Of a DNA stretch of 64,000 nt, positions 63,793 through 64,000 are shown one piece after another. Position 1 is the first letter of the stretch. Every line of letters begins with the position of its first letter. Origin of the DNA: Marimonas lutisalis (GTDB taxonomy: Bacteria > Pseudomonadota > Alphaproteobacteria > Rhodobacterales > Rhodobacteraceae); contig NZ_SKCI01000004.1 in assembly GCF_005434965.1 (NCBI RefSeq), positions 469,152-533,151 on the forward strand, given 5' to 3'. A program made the translations under genes and the position numbers. The notes beneath the pieces were generated by a model. It worked only from the letters and a program-made list of their open reading frames with translations, was not told the origin of the DNA and did no database searches.

Positions 63793-64000
63793 TCAGAAAA
63801 TGAAGTCGGCCGCGTCCAGTTGGCCCAGATCGACGTTCTCCAGCAGGATCGACTTGCCGCCACCGGTGTCGATCAGTACATCCGCGCCGACCTGGCTCGC
63901 CGCCAGCCCGAAGGCCGCGATGTCCGAGATCGAGCTCAACCCCGAGAAGTCGAGTTTCTCGTTGTCGTTCGTCGCCTCGAAATCCAGTACGATATCGACG
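63793..64000 (-). CDS. RTX protein, C-terminal fragment (gene continues past right edge)
   Basis: The last 69 codons of a minus-strand gene are visible, starting in DIVLDFEATNDNEKLDFSGL and ending LDAADFIF before TGA. Aligned by eye, they match the end of the neighbouring metalloprotease along their whole length (FEAT, EK.DFSGLS.I.D, AASQVG.DVLI.TG.G.SILLE, DFIF). It is therefore a tandem RTX paralogue or carries the same secretion tail. The catalytic part, if any, lies outside the window. Confidence 0.85.
   Translation of the reverse strand, partial: VDIVLDFEATNDNEKLDFSGLSSISDIAAFGLAASQVGADVLIDTGGGKSILLENVDLGQLDAADFIF

Noticed and set aside
1..64000. tRNA, rRNA, prophage, transposase or CRISPR genes
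   Set aside because: None was seen. Gaps are short and explained by promoters, terminators or the repeats listed; very small RNAs could have been missed without a covariance search.

Overview
The window looks like chromosomal DNA of a high-GC marine alphaproteobacterium of the Rhodobacteraceae (Roseobacter group). This rests on gene content and synteny, not on a database search: a PetP/PetR regulator pair beside ilvE, the chain rsmB / heparinase-like / purH / lspA / DUF3035 lipoprotein / two M16 peptidases, a short SDHAF4-type protein beside rsmB, and several polyamine-type ABC importers. No rRNA, tRNA, insertion sequence, prophage or CRISPR array was seen. Nearly all DNA is coding, in compact operons with many 4-base ATGA or GTGA start/stop overlaps.

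Region 1 (1-14.7 kb) handles uptake and breakdown of nitrogen compounds. A potFGHI-like importer (cut by the left edge) diverges from a GntR/FCD regulator, a class III aminotransferase and an acyl-CoA ligase. Opposing these are an ArgE-type M20 deacylase and a DoeA-like (ectoine hydrolase type) M24-fold enzyme. A second complete polyamine-type ABC importer with an SDR dehydrogenase follows. Region 2 (14.7-26.1 kb) holds ilvE, petPR, malonyl-CoA synthetase, a DMT exporter, a sulfurtransferase/sulfide:quinone oxidoreductase fusion coupled to a DgoK-like fragment, and a sitABCD-type manganese importer behind two palindromic Fur-family (Mur-like) boxes.

Region 3 (26.1-32.9 kb) contains a DUF4173 membrane protein / response regulator / sensor kinase operon and a deoC-ALDH16 operon for deoxyribose breakdown. 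Region 4 (32.9-47.0 kb) is mostly housekeeping: the rsmB to M16 operon, into which an unrecognised secreted protein is inserted, then dapB, rbfA, a phosphodiester glycosidase-like secreted protein, a DMT exporter and truB.

Region 5 (47.0-61.7 kb) is a surface-polysaccharide locus: KpsT, KpsE and KpsM export proteins, the full rmlCBDA set for dTDP-L-rhamnose, three glycosyltransferase domains on two proteins, an epimerase and four different sulfotransferase-like proteins. The simplest reading is a sulfated, rhamnose-containing capsule or exopolysaccharide. It is followed by a serralysin-type RTX metalloprotease and the end of a second RTX protein with a near-identical C-terminus (right edge).

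Non-coding signals include two copies of a ~120-bp intergenic element (14.66 and 32.73 kb), two copies of a short REP-like palindrome between convergent genes (17.32 and 42.96 kb), a long bidirectional hairpin at 32.87 kb, and a 9-base word (GTTAGAGAC) that recurs far more often than expected between 18 and 40 kb.
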